Assembly (NCBI RefSeq): GCF_015245355.1
Contig: NZ_CP063311.1
Coordinates: 3,222,938-3,286,937 of the forward strand
Source: Anabaenopsis elenkinii CCIBt3563
GTDB lineage: Bacteria; Cyanobacteriota; Cyanobacteriia; Cyanobacteriales; Nostocaceae
Direction of reading: 5' to 3'
DNA: 64,000 bases
Both the position numbers and the translations under genes were made by a program. Shown piece by piece: positions 1-8,406 of this stretch (position 1 is its first letter; every line of letters begins with the position of its first letter). The notes under the pieces are model-generated. The model did not search any database. It saw only the letters and a program-made list of their open reading frames with translations, and was not told the DNA's origin.

Positions 1-2557
1 TTATTTCTCGGATTATCGCACTGAATATTCTGAACGGTTTAGTGATAGTCTCGAAGATAAAGTCACTAACAAGTCTGCTCCAGCAGATTTCATCTATCTT
101 GTTGGACATAAAAACGGAAAAACTGAGTTTACTCTAGGGCAAATACGTGAGATGATTGCCCAAAATATTTTTCTAGATTTAACTTCTGATTTTAGTCCGT
201 ACAAAAGATCAATACGCGATAATATCAAAACAGCATGGGCAACCCAAGATCCAGGTGGACGAGGTTATCCTAAAAATTTTCTGAGCTTCGGGTTATCAAC
301 TATAGAAATTCCCATCGATCAGATTCGTAAATCTATGGCAAGCCGTTTAGCCGTAGACTTGGTTGATTGGTGGTTAAACGAGTCTATATATCTTCCCCCA
401 AATCTTTCAGAAGTAGTGCAATCTACTCTTAAAGTTTTGCGCCTGAGCAATGCAGAAATGATTATTGATCTGTCAGCAGCCACAGATCGTTCGTATACGG
501 CTGAGGTATCTAATTGGATTAATAGTATTGCTAATCGGATTAAGACAGAAAATCAACTGGAATGTACACGGCAAGGGGTCAACTTTCTCAACCCAGAACA
601 GGGTAATATACTGAATTTTGTTCAGAATCTAGAACAGGTAGTAAATGATTACCGTACTGATCACCTGAATGAAATTGGTATAGATGAAAGGTTGCACGGC
701 GATTACCTCCAAAAAATGTATAGTAACCGTAATCGCATCATTCAACAAGGTCAAAAAGCCTTAGAAACAGAAATATCCAGAATCATAGCAGACCGTACAC
801 AAGGCCCAAAATTTGTAGACGCTTTCATAGATGCTTGCCGTCAATTTTTTACAAATATGAGCAAAAAGTTTAACAGAGATGTTGAGAATATTTGGGAGAA
901 AAATGAAGAAGATCGTCAAACACAATACAAAAAAGCACTAGAAAACATTACTCAATCTAAAAATGAATTTATTGTAAATAAACAAGACAAGATGCAACAA
1001 TATTGCAAGGAAGCTTTAGAAGGTGTTGAAGGATTTTTTGGTGCTATTATTCAAAAAAAAGCCAGGGTATTAGGTTTACAAGTAATTAATCAACTACTCG
1101 AACACCTACAAGAATTAGAATTACGTTTTATGAAATTAAAACAAATATTCTCCCAAATAAAAAATTACTTTCAGCAAGAATATGACAGAGAAATCAATAA
1201 TGCGTCAGCATTATTAGTCAACGGTATTAAACTATTTGAACGTAGTGAAATCAATGATATTTACACAGACTTAATTGAGCAGCAGATATCAGTAAACAAA
1301 CCTGATAAAACCCGTTACGAATCAGGAATGAACAATATTTGTTCCCTTATATCTGATGAAATATTAAAGGATGTCAAACAATTATACATCAATATTAGTT
1401 TTAATGATGAAGTTATGCCTTTGTTTAAGGTATCAGACATACCAGATATAAAACAGTCTGATTTTTTTAAGATTATTTTTGAGAAAGTTCAAGTAGCTAT
1501 AAACAAAAGTCCCGACACTTGTATATTAAAAAGTCAATTGACAGCGGGCGATCGCTTTTTATTAAAACATGATAATAATAGGCAGGAAATGAAAGCTAGT
1601 CTTAACAATACGTATCAAAAATCCTATCCATTAATTCTACTATCTCAGGCTGTTTTAGGCGGACAAGATGCTGGTTTTACTCCTAGCAAAAGTGTCAAAG
1701 TGGCATTACTGGGAGGTAACAGCAGTGGTAACTCAGCAATCAGAGAGGTAATTAAGCTGATAAAACCAATTGTTGAGGATAACGATCCTATTTCTCCTTT
1801 AGGATATTTAGAGCGTCATCGCATTGTTTTTGTTCAAGAACAAGGTGGTTTTTCTTTAAGATGTATTGATGGTATGCGTGTAATACAAAAGTCATATCAA
1901 GACTGGAAAGGAAAAATGATTCTGGCGAAACGTGCTCAACTCCGTGGTGAAAACAAGGATTTACCCATCCCAGTACACATTCAAAAAGAACCTCCATTTT
2001 GGGATATTTTTCCAGAAGACCCAAGTATTTTGAAATTAGTAGTACAGGCTCGCGCACTACAAGTTTTGAACTTGGAGCATAATCCGAACAGTGGGAAAAA
2101 AGTAATTCGTTATACTCATTCAACTCAAACTGGTAAAGAAAAAGTTGATATTGCTTCCACTTGGGAGGAAGCTGTTCAAGTTTTGGGTGTTGATGTTTGC
2201 TCTGATGATAAAGCAGAAATACAAAGACAAATTAACCAAAAATTAGATCTTAAAACAGAGGAAGATAAACAAAAAATATCAAATAGATTACAAGATTATT
2301 TACGAGAGAGGATCAGTCAGATGACTCATGGTGATGCTGAAAATAGTTTAGAGTACAGACGTGAAAAGGATATAATAGGTCAGTTAATTAAAGATTATCA
2401 ATTACCTGTAATTGAAGTAAAAGCCGATCCTGATGAACCGATCCTTGACCCACCTGAATCATTACTGCAACAACTAGAGCAACTAATCAAAATGAAAGAA
2501 GCAGGATATTTATCCGCAGAAGAATTTAAAAATGCAAAAGAGCAATTAGGACTTTAG
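1..2557 (+). CDS. Tubulin-like (Tubulin_2 type) protein with C-terminal SHOCT domain, 5' partial
   Basis: The reading frame is open from base 2, before the first ATG at 152, so the gene begins outside the window. Residues encoded just before and after that ATG (GQIREMIAQNIFLDL, then a block ending SFGLSTIEIPID and LVDWWL) resemble the C-terminal part of the bacterial tubulin-like family Tubulin_2; the GTP-binding half would lie upstream. The middle is long, charged and helical, probably coiled coil. The last ~30 residues (LIKMKEAGYLSAEEFKNAK) fit a SHOCT oligomerisation motif. The membrane-anchored gene at 2600 follows 42 bases later on the same strand and is probably co-transcribed. In other bacteria such proteins often sit near VWA or phosphatase genes, which lie outside view here. 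Family assignment is from memory of the pattern; function is unknown. Confidence 0.65.
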   Translation, partial: YFSDYRTEYSERFSDSLEDKVTNKSAPADFIYLVGHKNGKTEFTLGQIREMIAQNIFLDLTSDFSPYKRSIRDNIKTAWATQDPGGRGYPKNFLSFGLSTIEIPIDQIRKSMASRLAVDLVDWWLNESIYLPPNLSEVVQSTLKVLRLSNAEMIIDLSAATDRSYTAEVSNWINSIANRIKTENQLECTRQGVNFLNPEQGNILNFVQNLEQVVNDYRTDHLNEIGIDERLHGDYLQKMYSNRNRIIQQGQKALETEISRIIADRTQGPKFVDAFIDACRQFFTNMSKKFNRDVENIWEKNEEDRQTQYKKALENITQSKNEFIVNKQDKMQQYCKEALEGVEGFFGAIIQKKARVLGLQVINQLLEHLQELELRFMKLKQIFSQIKNYFQQEYDREINNASALLVNGIKLFERSEINDIYTDLIEQQISVNKPDKTRYESGMNNICSLISDEILKDVKQLYINISFNDEVMPLFKVSDIPDIKQSDFFKIIFEKVQVAINKSPDTCILKSQLTAGDRFLLKHDNNRQEMKASLNNTYQKSYPLILLSQAVLGGQDAGFTPSKSVKVALLGGNSSGNSAIREVIKLIKPIVEDNDPISPLGYLERHRIVFVQEQGGFSLRCIDGMRVIQKSYQDWKGKMILAKRAQLRGENKDLPIPVHIQKEPPFWDIFPEDPSILKLVVQARALQVLNLEHNPNSGKKVIRYTHSTQTGKEKVDIASTWEEAVQVLGVDVCSDDKAEIQRQINQKLDLKTEEDKQKISNRLQDYLRERISQMTHGDAENSLEYRREKDIIGQLIKDYQLPVIEVKADPDEPILDPPESLLQQLEQLIKMKEAGYLSAEEFKNAKEQLGL

Positions 2558-2599
2558 AAATATAGTATTAACACTAAAAAACAAAAAGGGGAAATAAAA

Positions 2600-3961
2600 A
2601 TGCTAGAGAGAAGAACTTGGATCTGTAATGGTATTGCGAACAATATCGATGATTATCCTGATGTAGAACAACACAACCCTCACGAAAATATTGGACCTAA
2701 TTGTGAGATATGCGGTCTTCCCAGAGGTGCAGTAGTGATTGTTCCACCTCCACCACCTCCACCATGGCCATGGAAAAAGATTGCAACAGTAGTAGCAATG
2801 CTTGGACTTCTGGCTGGTGTTGGGATAGTTACACATCAGGTAATTGATAATAGTCCACCTATTCTAAGTCCTATAATTGGGAGTAAAGAATTAAAAGCAA
2901 AAAAATTGACTCTAGGAATTTTGAGCCCTCCAGAATACTATCAGGAATTATCTAATTACCTCAAAGAAGAACTGAAAAACAAAGTAGAAATAATCATTGA
3001 TGGTAGTGGAGCAACTTCCTACGAAGAAGCAAGAAAAAAAATGATCAGCAAAGAATGGGACATTGCCTTTACCATGTCACCAATACTTTCAGTTGCTGCT
3101 AAAAATAATAATTATCACTTCGCAGTTAGAATGTTTCCAGATAAACCGGCATACTACCAAGCAGTATTATTTACAAAAGCAGACAGCCCAATTGAATCAA
3201 TTTATGATTTAAAATCAACACACACAATAGCTATGGGTGACTTCAACTCAGCCTCTAGTTTTTATGTTGCATCTTATGATTTATATGGTAAGACCCTAAA
3301 TGTAAACATGGGACATAGAGCATCCAAAATTAAAGACTTAGTGAAAACTGGTCAGGCTGATCTTGGAGCGGCTGCATATACAACTGCGGGGAATGATCAG
3401 GATCTAAAAATTATTCATGTAAGTAAGCAAATTCCTGGCGGTAATGTTTACTTGTCACCAAACCTTTCTCAATCAGATCGTCAAATCATCACCAATCTTT
3501 TACTAAATGCTCCAGATGAAATCAAAAAAGATGCAAATTATGGACCGGGTGAAGAGCATGATTATTCGGAATTAATTAAGATTTCCGCAAGGACTGAAGA
3601 GATATTAAAGTGTTCAGACTTTACAAATAATCCTGTTAAATTCTACTGTGTTGATAAACCAGCAGAAACCTCTTCTAAACCTAAACCACAGAGCAAATCT
3701 TTAGAGATATCAGGAAGGATTAACGGCTGGACAAAGAAAGGTGCTAATCACTCCTTCAAACTTGCGGGGGACGACAATAAAATTTATGAGGTGATTATAC
3801 CAGAGCCTATTTTCAATCAGATACCTGATGCACCTAATCCCATTGCCTTGCAAAGCCAATCTGTAAAAATTATTGGTGTTATTCCAGAACAAGAGGGAAA
3901 TATAAACAGGTTAAAAATTACATCACCCAGCCAATTTGTTGTGATCAAAAATGGTATGTAA
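2600..3961 (+). CDS. Membrane-anchored PhnD-like substrate-binding protein with N-terminal Zn-finger-like segment
   Basis: This 453-residue protein starts with a cysteine/histidine segment (C9, H25, H28, C35, C38; CEICGLP) that could bind zinc. A run of prolines follows, then one membrane helix at about residues 55-80. Residues ~98-330 look like a periplasmic phosphonate/phosphate-type (PhnD-like) binding domain: LTLGILSPPEYYQEL at its start and DLKSTHTIAMGDFNSASSF in its middle. The C-terminal ~85 residues (LEISGRINGWTKKG onward) look like a small OB-type beta barrel. There is a purine-rich AAAGGGGA about 8 bases before the ATG. No ABC permease or ATPase gene is nearby, so this is more likely a sensor or adaptor than a transporter component. 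It probably forms an operon with the tubulin-like gene upstream. Confidence 0.6.
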   Translation: MLERRTWICNGIANNIDDYPDVEQHNPHENIGPNCEICGLPRGAVVIVPPPPPPPWPWKKIATVVAMLGLLAGVGIVTHQVIDNSPPILSPIIGSKELKAKKLTLGILSPPEYYQELSNYLKEELKNKVEIIIDGSGATSYEEARKKMISKEWDIAFTMSPILSVAAKNNNYHFAVRMFPDKPAYYQAVLFTKADSPIESIYDLKSTHTIAMGDFNSASSFYVASYDLYGKTLNVNMGHRASKIKDLVKTGQADLGAAAYTTAGNDQDLKIIHVSKQIPGGNVYLSPNLSQSDRQIITNLLLNAPDEIKKDANYGPGEEHDYSELIKISARTEEILKCSDFTNNPVKFYCVDKPAETSSKPKPQSKSLEISGRINGWTKKGANHSFKLAGDDNKIYEVIIPEPIFNQIPDAPNPIALQSQSVKIIGVIPEQEGNINRLKITSPSQFVVIKNGM

Positions 3962-4087
3962 ATATATCGCTTATTTCCCACTGTCCTTGTATTAGCAGAC
4001 TAGAGCAGACTTTAGATATGGTATGATTTCTTTTTGATGTAGTCTGTTCTATCTTGCTTCTTTGGTTGTAGGAATTTATTGTAAGTT

Positions 4088-4258
4088 ATGAAAATATATG
4101 GTGCCATTTCCTCAGCTATAATTATTCTCTCTTGTAGCACTATGTTTTTTGTCACCAGTTGCCAAAACAAAGAAGATAGATGCTTTAAATGTCCTAATAC
4201 TAAGGATTGGTATCGATATGATTACTGTAATTATTGGTGCGACCCGGAATCACATTGA
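4088..4258 (+). CDS. Small cysteine-rich putative lipoprotein (56 aa)
   Basis: An ATG at 4088 opens a 56-codon frame ending in TGA at 4256-4258. The product has a short hydrophobic N-terminus ending in a lipobox-like VTSC (C25), followed by QNKEDRCFKCPNTKDW and a tyrosine-rich tail with C47 and C51. After lipid attachment at C25, four cysteines would remain in CxxC and CxxxC arrangement, suitable for metal binding or disulfides outside the membrane. The last 28 bases overlap, tail to tail, the end of the TctA-like gene on the other strand. No strong ribosome binding site is seen (only an AGGA 13 bases upstream). I do not recognise the family. The signal peptide, lipobox and cysteine spacing argue that it is real. 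Confidence 0.45.
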   Translation: MKIYGAISSAIIILSCSTMFFVTSCQNKEDRCFKCPNTKDWYRYDYCNYWCDPESH

Positions 4259-5646
4259 ATAAAATAACTAACTATTGCAACTGTAAAACTAATAATTAAG
4301 AATATACAAACTTGGCTAAAGGCGATAGGTGAGGATGGTGAAACCTGAGCTTGTAAACTAAATAATGTTACAAAACTGTCCTGAAATCCACTAAAGAAAA
4401 GCATTGTTGGGACGAGGAAAAATCCCATAAGTTGAGTTCGTCTAACTCCTACCATTGGTGGTAATAAGCCCAAACAAGTACCAGCTATAAGGACAGTAAG
4501 ACCCCAAAAACCAGTGCTTGTCAAAACGAGTGTACCTATGAACATTATTACAGCTAATGTTAAAGCACGATGATTTAAATGGTTTATGATGGAAATGAAT
4601 ATTTGCCAAGTTTTCAGTAATAGATTGCGACTCAAAAGACCAGCGCCAAACATTCCTATTAAAAATAAGAGGGTTTGGAAAGCATTGATCTCTCCCATCA
4701 TTGATCCAATTGCCACAGATGCACCAGAACGTGACTTTTCTATGAAATACAAAGCAGCAATACCAAATACTGTATCGGCTGACTGAATTGCAGATGTAGT
4801 TACAATGTAAAGCCTACTGCTACTAGCACCTTCTTTATTAGCAGTGAAGAGTAATGTTAATGCAGCGGCATTAGCAGCACCTAATCCAGGTAATAAGCCA
4901 ACAACTATTCCACAGAATGTACCTATTAAACTTGCCTTATTTATTTGCACATCAGAAATTTTTAACTTGACATTTTTGGATTGAGGAGGTAACTTTGTTG
5001 TTTCTTCTGACAATGCTTGTAGTAGACCACTGATACCAAATAAACCTGATAGTACCGGTAAAATAACGTTAAATGCAGATGAGGAACCTCCAGCAACTAA
5101 AGGGGTACCAAGAATAATAATTCCAAATACACCACTGAGCAAGAATAAAATAATAGCCCAGATGAAGTTAGTGTCAGTCAAAATAAGAGTACATGAGATA
5201 ATCAGTAATATCCAAACTAAAATTGGCTTGACTATATCTTCTGCCCAAGCTAGAGGATTAATTCCTATAACTGTTAATAATGTGCAAAAAACTGCACAAG
5301 TAAAAGCAATCACTAATCCACGCCATGACCCTTCAATAGATAGCTTTAAAGCTTCACCGCCCTGACCTTCTTTTGTTAGTTGATGTCCAGGTAAAAGGGC
5401 ATATATCTCATCTGTAGGTACTCCTAAAAACAAGCTAGGAATATAGTCAAAAAACGTATGGGTTATACTTACTATTACAATAAATAGGCAAATTGGTAAT
5501 GACAATTCTCCATTGAGAGAAGCTGAAGAATAAAGAGCTACCATTAAAGAAGCTATAACGTTGACATGGATTCCCGGAGTGAGACCAGAAATAATACCAA
5601 CTAATAATCCTAAAATCAAAGCAATTATGTAGAAAAATAAAATCAT
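4231..5646 (-). CDS. TctA-like tripartite tricarboxylate transporter permease family protein
   Basis: This 471-residue polytopic membrane protein has roughly ten or more hydrophobic helices. Its first helix carries GLLVGIISGLTPGIHVN and is followed by LFLGVPTDEIYALLPGH, both matching the duplicated glycine/proline signature of the TctA family; a second copy is GTFCGIVVGLLPGLGAANA near residue 245. Classical TctA works with TctB and the periplasmic TctC to take up carboxylates. Neither partner is here, so this is probably one of the stand-alone or archaeal-like TctA relatives, substrate unknown. The gene is convergent with the small lipoprotein gene, which it overlaps by 28 bases. The OB-fold gene at 5711 lies 64 bases upstream on the same strand. 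Confidence 0.7.
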   Translation of the reverse strand: MILFFYIIALILGLLVGIISGLTPGIHVNVIASLMVALYSSASLNGELSLPICLFIVIVSITHTFFDYIPSLFLGVPTDEIYALLPGHQLTKEGQGGEALKLSIEGSWRGLVIAFTCAVFCTLLTVIGINPLAWAEDIVKPILVWILLIISCTLILTDTNFIWAIILFLLSGVFGIIILGTPLVAGGSSSAFNVILPVLSGLFGISGLLQALSEETTKLPPQSKNVKLKISDVQINKASLIGTFCGIVVGLLPGLGAANAAALTLLFTANKEGASSSRLYIVTTSAIQSADTVFGIAALYFIEKSRSGASVAIGSMMGEINAFQTLLFLIGMFGAGLLSRNLLLKTWQIFISIINHLNHRALTLAVIMFIGTLVLTSTGFWGLTVLIAGTCLGLLPPMVGVRRTQLMGFFLVPTMLFFSGFQDSFVTLFSLQAQVSPSSPIAFSQVCIFLIISFTVAIVSYFIQCDSGSHQ

Positions 5647-5710
5647 TAGAATCTAATATCCAGATTTATTACCATTTGGTACTCAGGTGATGAAGAATAT
5701 ATTTTGATAG

Positions 5711-6436
5711 CTAATCAAATCTTACTTGCTTACCGTTAAGAGAAACTTCTCCACGAAACTCGCCTATAGTAGCTAGCATACTTATTCTTTTTTGGGATGA
5801 AAGCATAATATCAAGCGTTTCCTTGTCCCAATTACCTTCAAAAAAAATACCGTTCACAGATATACCAGTAGAACTAGTGACCTGAAACCTCAGCATTTTA
5901 TAACCTTTTTGTGAGGTGAATTTTTCTACCGAGGTAGGAATCAGATTATTAATCCATACAGTTTGACCCATGTATTTATTAACTTCGGTTATATCAATGA
6001 TTGGATAAGGGCTAACAATAGTAGTCGCAGAGGATTCATCGCTAATTTTGGTAATTGATTGATATGAAAGTGGAGATATTTGAGGCTGTTTTCTATAGAT
6101 ATTTAATAATCCGGTAACTCTTACTAAATCTCCTTTACGTGGCACAAAGGATAATTTTCCTAATGAAGGGAAAAAAGATACACGGTACTCACCATTTTCA
6201 CTTTTTAGAGTAAGGAACTGTATACCTTGTTTGTTACGATAACTGTTTATTACTATTCCTTCAGATACTACTAATTGACCTATTGAATTAGAAGAAATAG
6301 ATTCACCACTGTATACCTGTGCTTCAGAAAGTATTGGTTGGTAAAATTTACCAAAGATCCATATGACAAAAGTAATACCAGCAAATAATATGAGTGGATA
6401 TCGAGGTTCTGTTACAAATTTTTTTAAGTGATTCAT
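5711..6436 (-). CDS. Membrane-anchored OB-fold protein
   Basis: This 241-residue protein has one N-terminal membrane helix (PLILFAGITFVIWIFG, about residues 14-30). The rest is probably outside the membrane. The stretch from GQLVVSEGIVINSYRN through GDLVRVTGLLNIYRKQPQIS has the strand pattern of a tRNA-anti/YhcR-like OB fold, and a second similar block follows (ITEVNKYMGQTVWINN to the end), so it may hold two OB barrels. Anchored OB proteins in bacteria can bind nucleic acid or oligosaccharide, but nothing here decides which. It lies just upstream of the TctA-like gene and may be co-transcribed with it. The start ATG at 6436 is preceded by an AT-rich stretch without a strong ribosome binding site. 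Confidence 0.5.
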   Translation of the reverse strand: MNHLKKFVTEPRYPLILFAGITFVIWIFGKFYQPILSEAQVYSGESISSNSIGQLVVSEGIVINSYRNKQGIQFLTLKSENGEYRVSFFPSLGKLSFVPRKGDLVRVTGLLNIYRKQPQISPLSYQSITKISDESSATTIVSPYPIIDITEVNKYMGQTVWINNLIPTSVEKFTSQKGYKMLRFQVTSSTGISVNGIFFEGNWDKETLDIMLSSQKRISMLATIGEFRGEVSLNGKQVRFD

Positions 6437-6919
6437 TTAATAATTAATTGCATCATGGCTAATCTGCTCTAAATGCTCTGCTAAATTGGTAGTCGTGTAA
6501 TTAATTTTACCGATTAATAAGTATTGGCAGTAATTAAGCTTTGTAAATCTCATGCTCATCACCAACATGATCTCTTACACCCTCTACCTATTTTCTCATG
6601 AATCGCTATCTGAATCTGGTTTTATTCATACCTTTCTACTATCAACTACACTAGACATCCCCCTGTGCCAGTTGTGTAAGTCCTAGTTCCCAATGAAGAT
6701 TTTTCCGAATTAATTCTTAGTGGTATTCCCGTGGAGTTAGATGGCGAGGATATGGCGGTGTTAGGGAGAGCAGATGGGTTGATGGGTTTTTAACAAATTT
6801 TGCTACCATTAAGAGTGAGGGTAGCGCAAAGAAGAACACTTCTATTAGTCAAATCAATAGCAGCGAGTCAAGCAGCCTGTGGTGACAATTGATTTACTAT
6901 CCAATACAGAGGAATAGAC
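6437..6919. other. Intergenic region with a short coding remnant
   Basis: 483 bases between divergent genes. Most is featureless AT-rich sequence that should contain the promoters of both neighbours. It includes the gene remnant listed separately at 6686-6793. Confidence 0.4.
6686..6793 (+). pseudogene. Short remnant of an unrecognised gene
   Basis: A 35-codon open stretch without its own start codon reads VPNEDFSELILSGIPVELD and then GEDMAVLGRADGLMGF before TAA at 6791. Its codon use and composition look like real protein, unlike the surrounding spacer, and an in-frame stop lies just upstream at about 6674-6685. It looks like the tail of a decayed gene. I do not recognise the family. Confidence 0.25.
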
Positions 6920-7540
6920 ATGGAAACTAAATTAACCAAACCATCTGTAGCACTGACAGAAATTCCCCCGGGGTATCTGAACATCATGGGTTATGTGGAT
7001 GAGTCAGAGGTTAACGGTCCTGGTCGTCGTGCTGTTGTGTGGGTACAAGGTTGTCCCCGTGAATGCTCTGGTTGTTTTAATCCTGAGTCTTGGTCATTTG
7101 AGATTAATCAATTAATTGCTGTTGACACTCTGGCTGAGAATATCCTCAGCAAACCTCAGAATACAGGTGTGACATTTTCTGGTGGAGAACCATTTTGGCA
7201 AGCCACCGCACTAACTGCATTGGCCCGTAAGCTCAAAGCAGGGGGATTAAATATCATGTCTTTTACTGGGTTCACCCTCCAACAATTACAGTCGGAATCT
7301 GCTCCCCCAGATTCTCAGTCCTTATTAGCAGAACTAGATATCTTGATTGATGGCCCTTTTGTGGAGTCTCTAGCTATCAATTCTCCCACTTCTCTGGTTT
7401 CTTCTAGTAATCAAGGGGTTCATGTTTTTAACCCAGAGTTAGCAAACCAGATGACTTGGGCTAGCGACCAGATAGAAATACATATTCTCAAGGATGGTAG
7501 CCGGATTGTCACTGGTTATCAAGGCGGTTTGAGCAAATAA
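6920..7540 (+). CDS. NrdG-like radical SAM activating enzyme
   Basis: This 206-residue protein carries the 4Fe-4S/SAM motif CPRECSGC (CxxxCxxC) at residues ~45-52 and a typical SGGEP (TGVTFSGGEP) at ~95, which place it in the short radical SAM family that includes NrdG, activator of anaerobic class III ribonucleotide reductase. NrdG generates a glycyl radical on NrdD. No nrdD is in this window, so the partner must be elsewhere, or the protein activates another enzyme. The start at 6920 is supported by AGAGGAA 5 bases upstream. The gene converges on msrA with a perfect inverted repeat between them. Cyanobacterial members are usually annotated as NrdG by similarity only. Confidence 0.7.
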   Translation: METKLTKPSVALTEIPPGYLNIMGYVDESEVNGPGRRAVVWVQGCPRECSGCFNPESWSFEINQLIAVDTLAENILSKPQNTGVTFSGGEPFWQATALTALARKLKAGGLNIMSFTGFTLQQLQSESAPPDSQSLLAELDILIDGPFVESLAINSPTSLVSSSNQGVHVFNPELANQMTWASDQIEIHILKDGSRIVTGYQGGLSK

Positions 7541-7566
7541 TTATCACCTAATTATCACCGAACACA

Positions 7567-7588
7567 GAGACGTTCCCAGGAACGTCTC
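7567..7588. repeat. Perfect inverted repeat between convergent genes
   Basis: Ten-base arms GAGACGTTCC and GGAACGTCTC are separated by two bases. There is no T tract, so it is either a weak bidirectional terminator or a small dispersed palindrome. Confidence 0.6.
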
Positions 7589-7611
7589 CACAACGGGTAG
7601 TTAATTTTGTA

Positions 7612-8280
7612 TTAACCGGTAACTTGAGATTCTACAACACCGATGGGACAAGTAACATTTGTCCCCCCTAGACCACAATAACCATTGGGGTTTTTGGCGA
7701 GATACTGTTGATGATAGGCTTCTGCGTAGTAAAATTCAGGGGCATCTAAGATTTCCGTGGTAATCTTGCCATAACCTGCTTTGTTGAGAGCTTGTTGATA
7801 AGCGTCCCTTGATGCTTCTGCTAGTTGCTTCTGCTGTGGGGAATAAACATAAATTCCCGAACGGTATTGAGTACCAGTGTCGTTACCTTGGCGCATTCCT
7901 TGGGTGGGGTTATGGCTTTCCCAAAACACTTTGAGTAATTGAGGGTAACTAATCACTTTGGGGTCAAAGACAACTAAGACTACCTCGTTATGACCAGTCA
8001 TTCCTGTACACACTTCATGATAAGTGGGGTTAGGGGTGCTACCCGCAGCATAACCCACAGCGGTTGTGTACACTCCTGGAAGTTGCCAAAATTTGCGTTC
8101 TGCACCCCAAAAACAGCCTAAGCCAAATATTGCTGTTTCCATTCCTGCGGGAAAAGGAGGTTTGAGGGGATTGTGATTCACATAATGTTCATTGGGTACT
8201 GGCATTAATGAGTTTCTTCCTGGTAAAGCTTCCTCTGGAGAGGGGATAGTTAGCTTTTTACCAAATCCAAATAGTCCCAT
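7612..8280 (-). CDS. msrA: Peptide-methionine (S)-S-oxide reductase MsrA
   Basis: The enzyme reduces methionine-S-sulfoxide in proteins and repairs oxidative damage in the cytoplasm. The catalytic cysteine lies in [11 protein letters not shown] near residue 55. Family signatures [20 protein letters not shown] and [20 protein letters not shown] follow in the usual order. The C-terminal [15 protein letters not shown] carries two further cysteines able to act as recycling residues. At 222 residues, with an N-terminal extension of ~45, it matches the long cyanobacterial form that begins MGLFGFGKK. It is convergent with the NrdG-like gene and is followed upstream by a separate minus-strand gene starting at 10548. 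No msrB is fused or adjacent. Confidence 0.95.
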   Translation of the reverse strand: MGLFGFGKKLTIPSPEEALPGRNSLMPVPNEHYVNHNPLKPPFPAGMETAIFGLGCFWGAERKFWQLPGVYTTAVGYAAGSTPNPTYHEVCTGMTGHNEVVLVVFDPKVISYPQLLKVFWESHNPTQGMRQGNDTGTQYRSGIYVYSPQQKQLAEASRDAYQQALNKAGYGKITTEILDAPEFYYAEAYHQQYLAKNPNGYCGLGGTNVTCPIGVVESQVTG

Positions 8281-8406
8281 AGCTTTTAACTTTGATTTGT
8301 CTTAAACTTCTTTACTTTACTTAATATTGTAAAGAATCTCATGGGGCTTGGGATAAGTGACAAAAAAACTCATGGATGATTACCCACTGGCTCAATCTCA
8401 ATAATT

